The notes under the pieces are model-generated. The model saw only the letters and a list, made by a program, of their open reading frames with translations, was not told the DNA's origin and did not search any database. From positions 1 to 64,000 of the forward strand of contig NZ_AEYE02000021.1 of the NCBI RefSeq assembly GCF_000298315.2: a DNA stretch of 64,000 nt, given 5' to 3'. This document shows, in pieces, positions 7,575-16,927 of this stretch. The translations under genes were made by a program, and so were the position numbers. How positions within the stretch are numbered: the stretch's first letter is position 1; every line of letters starts with the position of its first letter. This DNA is from Rhizobium grahamii CCGE 502. Lineage in GTDB: Bacteria; Pseudomonadota; Alphaproteobacteria; Rhizobiales; Rhizobiaceae.

Positions 7575-9560
7575 ATGCCCGAAACGTTTCCCCGCCTCTT
7601 TAGCCCGCTTCGGATTCGCGGGCACACGCTTCGCAACCGGATCGTCTTTGGCGCCCATACAGCCAACATGGCTGTCGAAGGCCTGCCGACGGAGCGCCAT
7701 GTCGCCTATTACGCGGAACGTGCGATCGGCGGCGCTGCGATGGTCGTCGTCGAACCGATGCCGGTTCATGCTTCCGCCGTTCTGACCAGAGGAAACTTCC
7801 GGCACTCTGACGACAGTGTCGTGCCGCATTTCATGACCGTTGTCAGCGCCATAAAGGGCAATGGCGCAGTGGCGATCCAGCAGCTTTATCACGTCGGAGC
7901 CCACGGCGATTCCGACAATTCCTTCCACCCCCACTGGTCGCCGTCCGGACTGCCGAGCTACCACGACAGCGACGGCTCGCATCCGATGACCGAAGCCGAA
8001 ATCCTTGAGACGATTGACGGCTTTGTTCAGGCGGCACGACGATGCCGCGAGGCCGGCTTCGACGGTGTTGAAGTCTGGGCAGCCTATCTGGGGATGGTCG
8101 ACCAGTTCTGGACACCTTGGAGCAATCGACGCGAAGACCGGTGGGGAGGCTCTCTTGAAAACCGCACGCGCATGTCTCGTGAGATTCTTGCCCGGATTCG
8201 AGAGATCTGCGGACCGGATTTCATCATAGGCATTGCGGTAAGCGACGAGCCGGATGTCAAGGCAGCCCTCCAGCGAGACGAACTTGCGCAGATCGTGAAG
8301 CTTCACGACGAGCTCGGTCTGATCGACTATGTCACCTGTGGGTCGGGGGGCTACCTCGATTTCTACAAGCTGATGCCGACGTTCATCTATCCAGAAAAAC
8401 TCGGCGCCGATCTTGCCGCTTGTCTCAAGAAGGTCGTTAAAAAAGCCGTGGTCGTCGCCGAAAGCCACATCCGAACCCCTGAAAATGCCGAGACCGTCCT
8501 TGGTGAAGGCGCGTCCGATCTAGTATCCATCGTTCGTGGGCAGATCGCCGACCCTCATTTGGCGCGCAAGGCCCGCGAAGGCCGACCTCAGGACATTCGT
8601 GGCTGCATTTCCTGCAACCAGATGTGCTGGGGGCGCCGGTCCAGGGACTACTGGATAAGCTGTCTGATCAACCCTTCGGCGGGCCGTGAATTCGAATGGA
8701 ACGGCGATCGCTTCACCAAGGCGACTCATCCAAAACGAGTGCTTGTCATCGGTGGCGGCCCAGCAGGGCTTGAGGCGGCAAGGGTAGCGGCGGAACGTGG
8801 CCACAGGGTCGTCCTCTCGGAGGCCGGAACGCGCCTCGGCGGCAACTTTCTACTCGCGGGACTGCAGCCGAGGCGCGCGCAGATCCTTGATCTGCTCGGC
8901 TGGTACGAACGCCAGTTGGAGGCGCTCGGCGTTGACGTCAGATTGAATACATTTGTGGAAGCCGATGACATCGACCCATCTAGGGTAGACGTGGTGATCG
9001 TTGCGACAGGATCCTATTCAGCGGAGACCGGGTTCCAGAAAGCCCTCCCGACGATTGAGGTGATGCCCGGTTTCGACAAGGGCTGCATATTCACGGTCGA
9101 AGCCGTCATGGCTAAGCAGGCAAGGCCTGGCAAGAATGTCCTTCTGCTGGATGAGGCAGGTGGCTGGCGCGGTTGCGGAACGGCTTGGAAATTGGCCGAA
9201 GACGGGCATCACGTTACGATCGTCACGCCCGACCCGTTTGTCGGAAAGGAGCTTCAGAGAACGGCCGCCGATGTCCCGATGCGCCAGGCTTTGAAAAAGC
9301 TCGGCGTCCAGTGGAGTACCGAGACCAGCATTGTCGAATGGCACGGAAACGGCGCAACCGTTCTGGATCACAATACCGGTAAACGCAGTTTTATGGAGGC
9401 GGATGCACTCGTCACCGCAACCACCAACCACCCAATGGACTGGCTCATGCCAGGCCTGCTCGAATTGGGCGTTACCGTGCGACAAATCGGCGACTGCGCG
9501 GCACCGCGCCAAGCTCCCTATGCGTTCTTCGAAGGCAGAAAGGCCGGATTGGAAATCTGA
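7575..9560 (+). CDS. NADH:flavin oxidoreductase / dimethylglycine- or N-methyl-amino-acid-dehydrogenase-like, FMN, 4Fe-4S and FAD
   Basis: A 661-residue paralogue of StcD with the same layout: FMN barrel (1-335), cluster segment, and nucleotide-binding domain starting at VIGGGPAGLEAARVAAERGH (about 391). Here all four cluster cysteines are present (C344, C347, C351, C363 in CISCNQMC and WISC). ATG at 7575 is preceded by CGGGAG; the longer in-frame start at 7515 lacks a ribosome site. It probably demethylates or dehydrogenates another N-methylated intermediate, possibly of a homologous betaine such as that of pipecolate or hydroxyproline. Substrate is not visible in the sequence. The 235 bases before it contain only a short unrecognised frame (7336-7518). 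Confidence 0.82.
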   Translation: MPETFPRLFSPLRIRGHTLRNRIVFGAHTANMAVEGLPTERHVAYYAERAIGGAAMVVVEPMPVHASAVLTRGNFRHSDDSVVPHFMTVVSAIKGNGAVAIQQLYHVGAHGDSDNSFHPHWSPSGLPSYHDSDGSHPMTEAEILETIDGFVQAARRCREAGFDGVEVWAAYLGMVDQFWTPWSNRREDRWGGSLENRTRMSREILARIREICGPDFIIGIAVSDEPDVKAALQRDELAQIVKLHDELGLIDYVTCGSGGYLDFYKLMPTFIYPEKLGADLAACLKKVVKKAVVVAESHIRTPENAETVLGEGASDLVSIVRGQIADPHLARKAREGRPQDIRGCISCNQMCWGRRSRDYWISCLINPSAGREFEWNGDRFTKATHPKRVLVIGGGPAGLEAARVAAERGHRVVLSEAGTRLGGNFLLAGLQPRRAQILDLLGWYERQLEALGVDVRLNTFVEADDIDPSRVDVVIVATGSYSAETGFQKALPTIEVMPGFDKGCIFTVEAVMAKQARPGKNVLLLDEAGGWRGCGTAWKLAEDGHHVTIVTPDPFVGKELQRTAADVPMRQALKKLGVQWSTETSIVEWHGNGATVLDHNTGKRSFMEADALVTATTNHPMDWLMPGLLELGVTVRQIGDCAAPRQAPYAFFEGRKAGLEI

Positions 9561-9561
9561 C

Positions 9562-10560
9562 ATGTCTGACCAGGTGGTGCTGAAAATAAAAAACGCCGAG
9601 GACCTTGCAATGGAAGCGTGCCTGGCCTGCGGCGCAGCCTTGTCGAGCGCGCGTTCGCTCGTCGAAGCTACGCTGTCGGCAGCAAGCTACGGGCCGCCGA
9701 CGCTCGGGTTTCCACACCTCGTGGACTATCTCCATGGTTTCCTGGAAGGACGGATAAATTGCGATCCAAAACCCCGATCGGACCGCGCTTTCCCCGCATT
9801 TCTCGTTTCGGACGCAGATCGGGGTATCGCTCAGTTGGGTTTTGATCTGGCCTTTCCGGATCTGCTCGAGGCGGTTCGCAATTTCGGAGTGGCCGTCCTC
9901 ACGCAGACAAACAGCTATACGGCCGGCGAACTCGGGTACTACGTTCGCAGGCTTTGCAATGAAGGTATAATCGGTCTGGCGGCGACAAATGCAAATGCCA
10001 TGATGGTGGCCAAGGCCGGCGGCCCAGTGGTCTATAGCACAAATCCCATGGCATTCGGATTTCCACTCGGCGAGCGCACACCTCCGCTGATCATTGACCA
10101 AGCGTCGAGCGCGACCGCCTTCGTTAATATCGTGAGAGCTGCCGAAGAAGGAAAGACGATCCCCGAAGGCTGGGCAGTAGACGAAGAGGGTAACGCAACC
10201 CATGATGCCGAAAAGGCGCTGATGGGAGCCTTGTTGCCTTTCGGAGGGCGAAAAGGCGCAAATGTCGCGCTCCTTGTGGAGATGCTGGCGGCTGGCCTTT
10301 CGGGTGGCCCCTGGTCGCTGGACGCGCCAGATTTCAGGTCGGGAACGCAGTCGCCTGCGGTAGGGTTAAGCGTGATCGCAATCATGCCAAGGGAAAACAC
10401 AGACGCGCAGATCGAGCGGGCCCGCGCCCACGTCCGCCGCCTGCAGGATCACGGCGTGTTCATACCCGGGGTTGATAGAAATTACTCCCCTCGGCCGCCA
10501 ATGGACGTCACCATCCCCCGCGGTGTCTTCGAAAGGATCTCGGCTATCATCGGCAAGTAA
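9562..10560 (+). CDS. Ldh2/malate dehydrogenase-family oxidoreductase, probable pyrroline-2-/piperideine-2-carboxylate reductase
   Basis: A 332-residue member of the Ldh/YlbC family, which includes delta1-piperideine-2-carboxylate/pyrroline-2-carboxylate reductase. Family features are GYYVRRLCNEGIIGLAATN, YSTNPMAFGFP and PFGGRKGANVALLVEMLA. The ATG at 9562 begins one base after the preceding stop, so the two genes are translationally linked. In a betaine locus the most economical role is NAD(P)H reduction of a cyclic 2-imino acid produced by demethylation or dehydrogenation. A ureidoglycolate or malate role is less likely in this context. Confidence 0.75.
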   Translation: MSDQVVLKIKNAEDLAMEACLACGAALSSARSLVEATLSAASYGPPTLGFPHLVDYLHGFLEGRINCDPKPRSDRAFPAFLVSDADRGIAQLGFDLAFPDLLEAVRNFGVAVLTQTNSYTAGELGYYVRRLCNEGIIGLAATNANAMMVAKAGGPVVYSTNPMAFGFPLGERTPPLIIDQASSATAFVNIVRAAEEGKTIPEGWAVDEEGNATHDAEKALMGALLPFGGRKGANVALLVEMLAAGLSGGPWSLDAPDFRSGTQSPAVGLSVIAIMPRENTDAQIERARAHVRRLQDHGVFIPGVDRNYSPRPPMDVTIPRGVFERISAIIGK

Positions 10561-10938
10561 TACTTCGAATACGCTCGTCGCCAACCATCGGGTGTAGGCT
10601 CAGCGGCCGCGTACCAACCACATGGTCTTTGCGTAAGTTTGCCGCCCGAGTGACGCAATTTTGGTTGGGCCAAAGGCCCAGCTTGCCAGCGGGCTGCAGC
10701 GGCCGTCGAGCGCCTCTGCCCAATTCTGGGCACGCACCTTGAAATCTTGGGCGCAAGCCCTCTATCTCGAGCGAACCGGAGACGACATGTGGTTTATGAC
10801 TGGTCAGGGACACGAGCTCGCCGACTCCGGCGAGCTAAGATTTTCGCCTATTGTTTCGTTGCGGCTGTTGTTTCACTTTCGGCCGTGCTGAAGTTTGCCG
10901 CTGTTGATATTAACTGAGCGTTAAGTCGCTTAATTAAT
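10561..10938. other. Gene-poor stretch after the betaine operon
   Basis: Only short frames without ribosome sites occur. I see no recognisable protein and no clear terminator for the preceding operon. Confidence 0.5.
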
Positions 10939-11050
10939 GGCGTTGGAGAGAACAAACTCTTATGACCATAGTCGGTACGCCAGCACCATCACCCCTTAGT
11001 GCTGCAACGGACCCGGCGCTCCAAACGGCAAGCGACGGGTCCTTTTTCTT
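10939..11050 (+). ncRNA. Candidate structured small RNA with intrinsic terminator
   Basis: Three consecutive stems are visible: GGCGT (10939-10943) with ACGCC (10977-10981), enclosing an AGAG/CTCT pair; CAGCAC (10981-10986) with GTGCTG (10999-11004), whose loop contains ACCCCTTA; and GGACCCG (11009-11015) with CGGGTCC (11036-11042), followed by TTTTTCTT. There is no reading frame of note. The last stem plus T-run is a plausible Rho-independent terminator. It could be a trans-acting RNA or a leader terminating before the cupin gene. I could not match it to a named family. Confidence 0.45.
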
Positions 11051-11268
11051 AGCTGTCGACCACCATTCAATTTGAATTGGATCTGCCGCAAGGAGATTCA
11101 TGCCCGAGCTTGCAGTGCGGGTTTATGTCGAGACGTCCCAACCTTTTCAGGAGGTTATTTAATCACCGGCAGGTGGAACGACTAGCGCCACCAGGGATTT
11201 TACGCTTGGGCTTGCGGATCCGCCTCCTGCAACTCCGGTTGCAGCGCAGTCGAAGAAAGGTTCAAGCG

Positions 11269-11784
11269 ATGGAAATCCACCCTAAGTTGCTTCCAAAAGG
11301 TGATTGGGTTCCAAATAATCCATTACTGCCCGTCGTCGTCTATCAGTCAGCGGTAGACGCCACCGGCGATATGGCGGGGCGATTTGAAACCTTGTTCCGG
11401 GAGCACGGTTGGACAGGAATCTGGCGAAACGGGATATTTGACTATCACCACTACCACGTAAACGCGCATGAGATCCTCGGAATAGCGAGGGGTCATGGGT
11501 CCGTCCAAATTGGGGGTCCTGGGGGTATCAGCTACGCCGTGAAGGCCGGTGATTGCCTGGCCCTGCCGGCAGGAACGGGGCACTGCCTCGTCGTAGCAAG
11601 CGACGATTTCCTCGTTGTTGGTGCTTATCCGCCCGGTCAGCGCCCGGATATCAAAAGATCGAACGCAACCGAAGAAGACCTTGAAGCTATAAGAAAGCTG
11701 CCTCTTCCCCCAGCTGATCCCGTAACCGGCCGTGCCGAGCCATTGCTGACCCAATGGCGATCACCAAGCGCGGATGAAAAGTGA
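11269..11784 (+). CDS. YjlB-like cupin domain protein
   Basis: A 171-residue protein with a single cupin barrel. The first motif region is DYHHYHVNAHEILGIARG, whose histidines and glutamate would bind metal, followed by GDCLALPAGTGHCLV as the second motif. It resembles Bacillus YjlB and other uncharacterised cupins. ATG at 11269 follows AGAAAGG; an upstream extension in the same frame to 11077 lacks a ribosome site and is arginine-rich, unlike the protein. The gene stands alone, with a candidate RNA upstream and a terminator downstream. The reaction is unknown. Confidence 0.75.
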   Translation: MEIHPKLLPKGDWVPNNPLLPVVVYQSAVDATGDMAGRFETLFREHGWTGIWRNGIFDYHHYHVNAHEILGIARGHGSVQIGGPGGISYAVKAGDCLALPAGTGHCLVVASDDFLVVGAYPPGQRPDIKRSNATEEDLEAIRKLPLPPADPVTGRAEPLLTQWRSPSADEK

Positions 11785-11832
11785 CGCTACGCGAAGCGGT
11801 AACGCCATCTCTAGCAACCCGCTCTGGCGATC

Positions 11833-11879
11833 GGCGACCGCCCAGGGGCAATCTACATTGTCGAGGTCGCCAGTTTTTT
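11833..11879 (+). terminator. Intrinsic terminator after the cupin gene
   Basis: GGCGACC (11833-11839) pairs with GGTCGCC (11865-11871), and six Ts follow at 11874-11879. A competing stem, CTGGCGA (11824-11830) with TCGCCAG (11867-11873), ends directly at the T-run. The rest of 11785-12096 shows no gene. Confidence 0.6.
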
Positions 11880-12096
11880 CAATCCAGCGGGTGTGACGCT
11901 GTGTCCGTCTCTGAAACACGTTGCTATTGCCCTCCTCTACGTCAGCTTTGACCGCTACAGCCTGCGAAATCTAGCATTGACCTTTTATTGAAAGGCGCTA
12001 TCTCGCGCCGACACTTCCTCATGATCCGACTGTGAGGCCGCAACTCAATCTGGCCAGGCTTCCCGGATCGACCTCACACATTTGCGAGAAGCGTTT

Positions 12097-15000
12097 ATGT
12101 TGCATGCCGCAGTATCCACCAACAGGCTCAAAACTGGCCTTGAGCCTGTCGTGGCATTGGCGTTGGCGAGCGCTATCGTCTTCTTCATCGTCAGCGGCGC
12201 GATCGGCTACTTCAATCTGCATTCACTCCGGGACAACAACGCTCGGGTCGTCCACACGCACGAGGTCATCGTGTCCCTGGGTAAGCTGCTGTCGAGTGTC
12301 CAGGATGCAGAAACCGGCCAGCGCGGCTTCGTGCTGACGGGAAACGAACGGTATCTTGATCCTTACCAAGCTGCCCTGGCGGACATTCCGCAGCGGTTCG
12401 CCGAGATTGCAGACCTGACAAATGACAATCCCGACCAGCAGCGCCTTCTACCTGTGCTCAGGCAGCGTGTTGATGCAAAGCTCTCGGAATTGAAGGACAC
12501 AATCCACGCAAGGCGCGCGCGAGGATTTGAACCAGCTCTCGCTTTGATCAATTCAGATCGCGGCAAGATCGAGATGGATGCGTTGCGTTCGCACCTCTTC
12601 TCCATGACGCAGGAAGAATCCAATCTTCGCTCGCAGCGGCTGACCGAAATGGAGACCGCCTACACGACCGCGCTGGTGACCAGCGCTCTCGCGGCGCTGC
12701 TTGGAATTCTTCTCACGATTGCAATCGGTGTCCTCGTGCGCAGGGCCACAAACGCTCGGCGCTACGGTGACTGGCAGAGGACTGGTCATCTTGGCCTGGC
12801 TGGCGCCATGATGGGCGACCAGCGGACTGACGAGCTCGGCAACAGCATCCTCGAATTCATGGCACGCTACGCAGGGGCAGTAGCCGGCGCGATCTTCGTC
12901 GGCGACAAGGACTGGTATCGTCGAGCCTCCACCTACGGCGTGCCTTCTGGGGCTGCCATCCCGGCAAGGTTCAGCGGAAGAGAAGGACTGCTTGGCCAAG
13001 CGGCCGCCGAACACCGGATCCTCACCATCAACGATGTCCCTGACGGCTACCTTGCCTTTGGTTCCTCGCTCGGCAGCGACAAGCCCCGGAATCTGGTGAT
13101 CCTGCCGAGTGTTGTCGATGGGAACGTCAATTCTGTTATCGAGCTCGGCTTTCTTCGGCCAGTCCCCGAACACGTGCTCGTCTTCCTCGAGCAGGCTTCA
13201 TCGACCATCGCAACGTCAATTCGCTCGGCGAGCTATCGAAGCGAACTCCAGAACCTGCTTGAGGAGACTCAGCGCCAATCTGAAGAACTACAGGTTCAGA
13301 GCGAGGAGCTGCGCGTGTCGAACGAGGAGCTTGAAGAGCAAGGCCGGGCGCTGAAAGAATCTCAAGCTCGCCTGGAGCAGCAACAGGCGGAACTGGAGCA
13401 GACCAACTCGCAGCTCGAGGAGCAGGCCCGGCAACTTGAAATTCAACGCGATGATCTCGAACGCGTCAACACTTCAATAGAGCTTAAGGCGCGAGAGCTC
13501 GAACAGGCAAGCCGTTACAAATCGGATTTTCTTGCCAACATGTCGCACGAGCTTCGGACACCGCTGAATTCATCCCTCATTCTCGCCAAACTGCTCGCCG
13601 ACAACGCGGATGAGAACCTCACGGAAGAACAGGTAAAATATGCCCAGACGATCCAGTCATCGGGCAATGACCTCCTCAATCTGATCAACGATATTCTAGA
13701 CTTGTCGAAGATCGAGGCGGGACATGTTGACGTAAAGCCGGAGCCGGTATCGGTCGAGCGGCTAGCGGACAACTTGTCACAGCTTTTCAGGCCGGTAGCA
13801 TTGAACAAGGGGCTTGGGTTCCAGGTTGAGCTTGCCCCCGACAGCCCGACCGTTATCGAAACCGACCCCCAGAAACTCGAGCAGGTCCTGAAGAACCTTT
13901 TGGCAAATGCCTTCAAGTTTACCGAAAGGGGACATGTAACCGTCGCGCTTGCGCCAGCGCCTGCTGGCCAGGTCGCTTTTGCCGTTCGCGACACCGGCAT
14001 CGGTATTGCCGAAACGCAGCAGCAGAGTATCTTCCAGGCTTTCCATCAGGCCGATGGAACCATCAGCCGCAGGTATGGCGGAACCGGCCTCGGGCTCTCG
14101 ATTTCACGTGAGCTCGTTCGCTTGCTGGGTGGCACCATCCACCTCACCAGCCGCGAGGGACAAGGCAGCACGTTCACTGTTGTCATCCCGCAATCCTACG
14201 ATCCAGCGAAGGTCGCTCCCCGGGATTCCCTTCCAGCGATACCAGTTACACCAGCCGTAGCCACCCCAATTGATGAGCGAGCTGGCCCGCAACTGCAGCG
14301 ACCTCAGATTATCGAAGATGATCGAGCCGCCCCCTCGGACGCTCGGCATCTTCTCCTCGTGATCGAGGACGATGACAGCTTCGCCACAATCCTTCGTGAT
14401 CTCGCCCGCGAGAAGGGATTCCGTGCAATCGTCGCCGGTACCGCCCACGAGGCTCTTGGTCTTGCCCGGCAGTTCATGCCGAGTGCGATCGTGCTTGATG
14501 TTGGCTTGCCCGACCAGTCGGGCCTCTCCGTCCTCGACAGGCTGAAGCGCGACGTGCAAACGCGGCATATTCCAATCCACATCGTATCCGCCAACGATTA
14601 CACGGAAACGGCGTTTTCTCTCGGGGCGGTGGGCTACATGCTCAAGCCTGTAAAAAGGGAACAGCTGGTCGAAGTACTCGAAAGGTTGGAATCGAAGCTC
14701 TCGCAGCGCATGCATCGCGTGCTGATCGTGGAGGACAACGAGGTTCAGCGCGAGGCTGTGGCGAGATTGCTGACGTCCCATGAAGTTGAAACAGTCAGCG
14801 CGGGGACCGCGGCAGAATGTCTGAAGTTGCTGAAAGAGCAGACATTCGATTGCATTGTCCTCGATCTGTCGCTGCCAGATGCTTCCGGATATTCGCTCCT
14901 GGAAACAATCAGCCAGGACAGCGATCATTCCTTTCCTCCCGTTATCGTCTATACCGGGCGGGTGCTTTCGGCCGACGATGAGCAAAAGCTGCGTCGTTAC

Positions 15001-15531
15001 TCGAAATCGATCATCGTTAAAGGCGCGAAATCCCCGGAACGTCTGCTTGACGAGGTGACGTTGTTCCTACACCAGGTCGTTTCCGATCTTCCCGACGAGC
15101 AGCAGAAAATGATCCGGAAGGCCAGAAATCGGGACGCGCTTCTCGAAGGACGCAGAATCCTGGTAGTCGAGGATGACGTAAGGAACGTGTATGCGCTGAC
15201 CAATATTCTGGAGCCGCGAGGAGCAATGATCGAAATTGCGAGGAACGGCCAGGAGGCGATCGATGCACTTTCGAAATCCACTGACGATCCGTCAAATGCA
15301 ATCGACCTTGTCCTCATGGACGTAATGATGCCGGTCATGGATGGGCTGACGGCGACGCGGGAAATTCGGAAAAACGCTGCCTGGAAAAAGCTCCCTATCA
15401 TCACGCTGACGGCGAAGGCGATGCCAGACGACCAGCAGCGCTGCATCGAGGCGGGCGCCAATGACTACATGGCCAAACCGCTCGACGTCGAAAAATTAAT
15501 GTCACTGGTACGCGTGTGGATGCCCCGGTGA
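12097..15531 (+). CDS. Membrane hybrid histidine kinase: CHASE3-GAF-HisKA-HATPase with three receiver domains
   Basis: A 1144-residue sensor kinase. Transmembrane helices near 18-40 and 190-215 flank a CHASE3 domain (VQDAETGQRGFVLTGNERYL). A GAF-like domain follows (about 230-375) and then a long glutamine/glutamate coiled coil (380-475). The kinase core has phospho-acceptor H484 in SHELRTPL, an N box NLLANAFKFTE, and G boxes DTGIGI and GGTGLGLSI. Three receivers follow, with aspartates in IVLDVGLPD, IVLDLSLPD and LVLMDVMMP. ATG at 12097 follows GAGAAG; the TTG at 12082 is an alternative. It starts an operon overlapping cheR, cheB and a second kinase. The stimulus is unknown. Confidence 0.92.
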   Translation: MLHAAVSTNRLKTGLEPVVALALASAIVFFIVSGAIGYFNLHSLRDNNARVVHTHEVIVSLGKLLSSVQDAETGQRGFVLTGNERYLDPYQAALADIPQRFAEIADLTNDNPDQQRLLPVLRQRVDAKLSELKDTIHARRARGFEPALALINSDRGKIEMDALRSHLFSMTQEESNLRSQRLTEMETAYTTALVTSALAALLGILLTIAIGVLVRRATNARRYGDWQRTGHLGLAGAMMGDQRTDELGNSILEFMARYAGAVAGAIFVGDKDWYRRASTYGVPSGAAIPARFSGREGLLGQAAAEHRILTINDVPDGYLAFGSSLGSDKPRNLVILPSVVDGNVNSVIELGFLRPVPEHVLVFLEQASSTIATSIRSASYRSELQNLLEETQRQSEELQVQSEELRVSNEELEEQGRALKESQARLEQQQAELEQTNSQLEEQARQLEIQRDDLERVNTSIELKARELEQASRYKSDFLANMSHELRTPLNSSLILAKLLADNADENLTEEQVKYAQTIQSSGNDLLNLINDILDLSKIEAGHVDVKPEPVSVERLADNLSQLFRPVALNKGLGFQVELAPDSPTVIETDPQKLEQVLKNLLANAFKFTERGHVTVALAPAPAGQVAFAVRDTGIGIAETQQQSIFQAFHQADGTISRRYGGTGLGLSISRELVRLLGGTIHLTSREGQGSTFTVVIPQSYDPAKVAPRDSLPAIPVTPAVATPIDERAGPQLQRPQIIEDDRAAPSDARHLLLVIEDDDSFATILRDLAREKGFRAIVAGTAHEALGLARQFMPSAIVLDVGLPDQSGLSVLDRLKRDVQTRHIPIHIVSANDYTETAFSLGAVGYMLKPVKREQLVEVLERLESKLSQRMHRVLIVEDNEVQREAVARLLTSHEVETVSAGTAAECLKLLKEQTFDCIVLDLSLPDASGYSLLETISQDSDHSFPPVIVYTGRVLSADDEQKLRRYSKSIIVKGAKSPERLLDEVTLFLHQVVSDLPDEQQKMIRKARNRDALLEGRRILVVEDDVRNVYALTNILEPRGAMIEIARNGQEAIDALSKSTDDPSNAIDLVLMDVMMPVMDGLTATREIRKNAAWKKLPIITLTAKAMPDDQQRCIEAGANDYMAKPLDVEKLMSLVRVWMPR

Positions 15532-16364
15532 CCGAAACGAATACTGCAAACATCGAGGACATCGAAATCCGGCTGCTGCTGGAAGCGCTCTACGTGCGTT
15601 ACCACTACGATTTCAGAAACTATGCGATGGCGTCAATCAAGCGACGCCTGAAACAGGCGCGTGAGAACCTCGGCTTCACAACTTATTCCGCGCTCCAGGA
15701 GAACGTACTCCACGACCCGTCGGCGTTGCCCTATCTGCTAGGTTACCTGACGGTCCAGGTCAGCGAAATGTTCAGGGATCCGACCTACTTCAAGGCAATC
15801 AGAGAGAGCGTCATCCCGCACCTTCGAACCTATCCGTCCCTGAAGGTCTGGATCGCAGGCTGCAGCAGCGGAGAAGAACTCTATTCGATGGTAGTCCTCT
15901 TTCGCGAAGAAGGGCTCGAGGAGCGCACCATCTTCTACGCTACCGATATCAATCAGGAGGCGTTGAATGCTGCTGAGACTGGGATCTACGATCTGGACCG
16001 GATCCGGATGTTTACGGAAAACCACCGAAAGTCCGGCGGTAGATCCTCGCTGTCGGACTACTACATGGCTGCGTACGGACGGGCAACATTTGACAAAACC
16101 CTGCGCCGCAATGTCGTCTTTTCCGACCACAGCCTGGTTACTGACGCCGTTTTTGGCGAGATGAACCTGGTTTCCTGTCGAAACGTCATGATCTATTTCG
16201 ATCGATTGCTGCAGGACCGGGCACTTGGGTTGTTCAAAGACTCCTTGCCCCGAAATGGCTTCCTGGGTCTCGGGTCCAAGGAAAGCATCCGGTTTTCGTC
16301 GCATTCACGATCCTTCAAGGAATTTGTTCGCGAGGAGAAGATCTACCAGAGGGTGTGGCGATGA
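15528..16364 (+). CDS. cheR: CheR-type protein-glutamate methyltransferase
   Basis: A 278-residue CheR with the N-terminal helical domain and the SAM-binding core: LKVWIAGCSSGEELYSMVVL, ATDINQEALNAAETGIYDLD and LVSCRNVMIYFDR. CheR transfers methyl groups from SAM to glutamates of receptor-like proteins. The GTG at 15528 overlaps the previous stop in a GTGA arrangement and has a weak GTGGA site upstream; GTG at 15516 is the alternative. No chemoreceptor, CheA or CheW is nearby, so its target may be the coiled-coil kinases of this operon. Confidence 0.9.
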   Translation: MTETNTANIEDIEIRLLLEALYVRYHYDFRNYAMASIKRRLKQARENLGFTTYSALQENVLHDPSALPYLLGYLTVQVSEMFRDPTYFKAIRESVIPHLRTYPSLKVWIAGCSSGEELYSMVVLFREEGLEERTIFYATDINQEALNAAETGIYDLDRIRMFTENHRKSGGRSSLSDYYMAAYGRATFDKTLRRNVVFSDHSLVTDAVFGEMNLVSCRNVMIYFDRLLQDRALGLFKDSLPRNGFLGLGSKESIRFSSHSRSFKEFVREEKIYQRVWR

Positions 16365-16927
16365 GTATTGAACGCCATGGAGCTGTTGTGATCGGCGCGT
16401 CGGCCGGTGCGCTGGATGCGTTGTCGGTCATTCTGCCGGGTCTGCCGACCGGATTTCGCTTGCCTGTATTTGTGGTGGTGCATGTCCCTCCTGACAAACG
16501 AAGCGTGCTTGCCGAACTGTTCCAGGCAAAATGCGAGCTTGAAGTGTGCGAGGCGGAGGACAAGGAACCGATCAAAGCTGGCACGGTGTTTTTTGGGCCG
16601 CCAGGCTATCATCTGCTTGTTGAATCACCCCAGTCCCTGTCGTTATCCACCGACGATCCGATCATGTTTTCGCGACCATCCATCGATGTGTTGTTCGAAA
16701 CCGCCGCACAGGTTTACGGCTCGGGTCTGATAGCGATAGTGCTGACCGGTGCAAATCAGGATGGAGCGGCAGGCTTGAAGGCGGTTGTCGAGGCAGGGGG
16801 TACAGCTGTCGTCCAAAATCCGCACGACGCTTTTGCCAAGGCAATGCCCGAAGCGGCGATCGGAGCCTGCCCGGACGCGAAAATCATGTCGCTTGTTGCG
16901 ATAACCGAATACTTGAAGAAGGTGTAA
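16361..16927 (+). CDS. cheB: CheB-type protein-glutamate methylesterase, stand-alone catalytic domain
   Basis: A 188-residue protein consisting only of the CheB esterase domain. The triad is visible as S14 (GASAGA), H41 (VVHVPP) and D134 (TGANQDGAAG), with spacing like that of classical CheB. There is no receiver domain, so phosphorylation of CheB itself cannot control it. ATG at 16361 overlaps the cheR stop (ATGA). It would remove methyl or amide groups from the partner modified by CheR. The lack of a receiver suggests control through the neighbouring kinases instead. Confidence 0.9.
   Translation: MSIERHGAVVIGASAGALDALSVILPGLPTGFRLPVFVVVHVPPDKRSVLAELFQAKCELEVCEAEDKEPIKAGTVFFGPPGYHLLVESPQSLSLSTDDPIMFSRPSIDVLFETAAQVYGSGLIAIVLTGANQDGAAGLKAVVEAGGTAVVQNPHDAFAKAMPEAAIGACPDAKIMSLVAITEYLKKV

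Noticed and set aside
7392-8468. 358-codon minus-strand frame
   Set aside because: It is antisense to the flavin oxidoreductase gene and has no family features.
14104-14985. 293-codon minus-strand frame
   Set aside because: It lies antisense inside the hybrid kinase gene.
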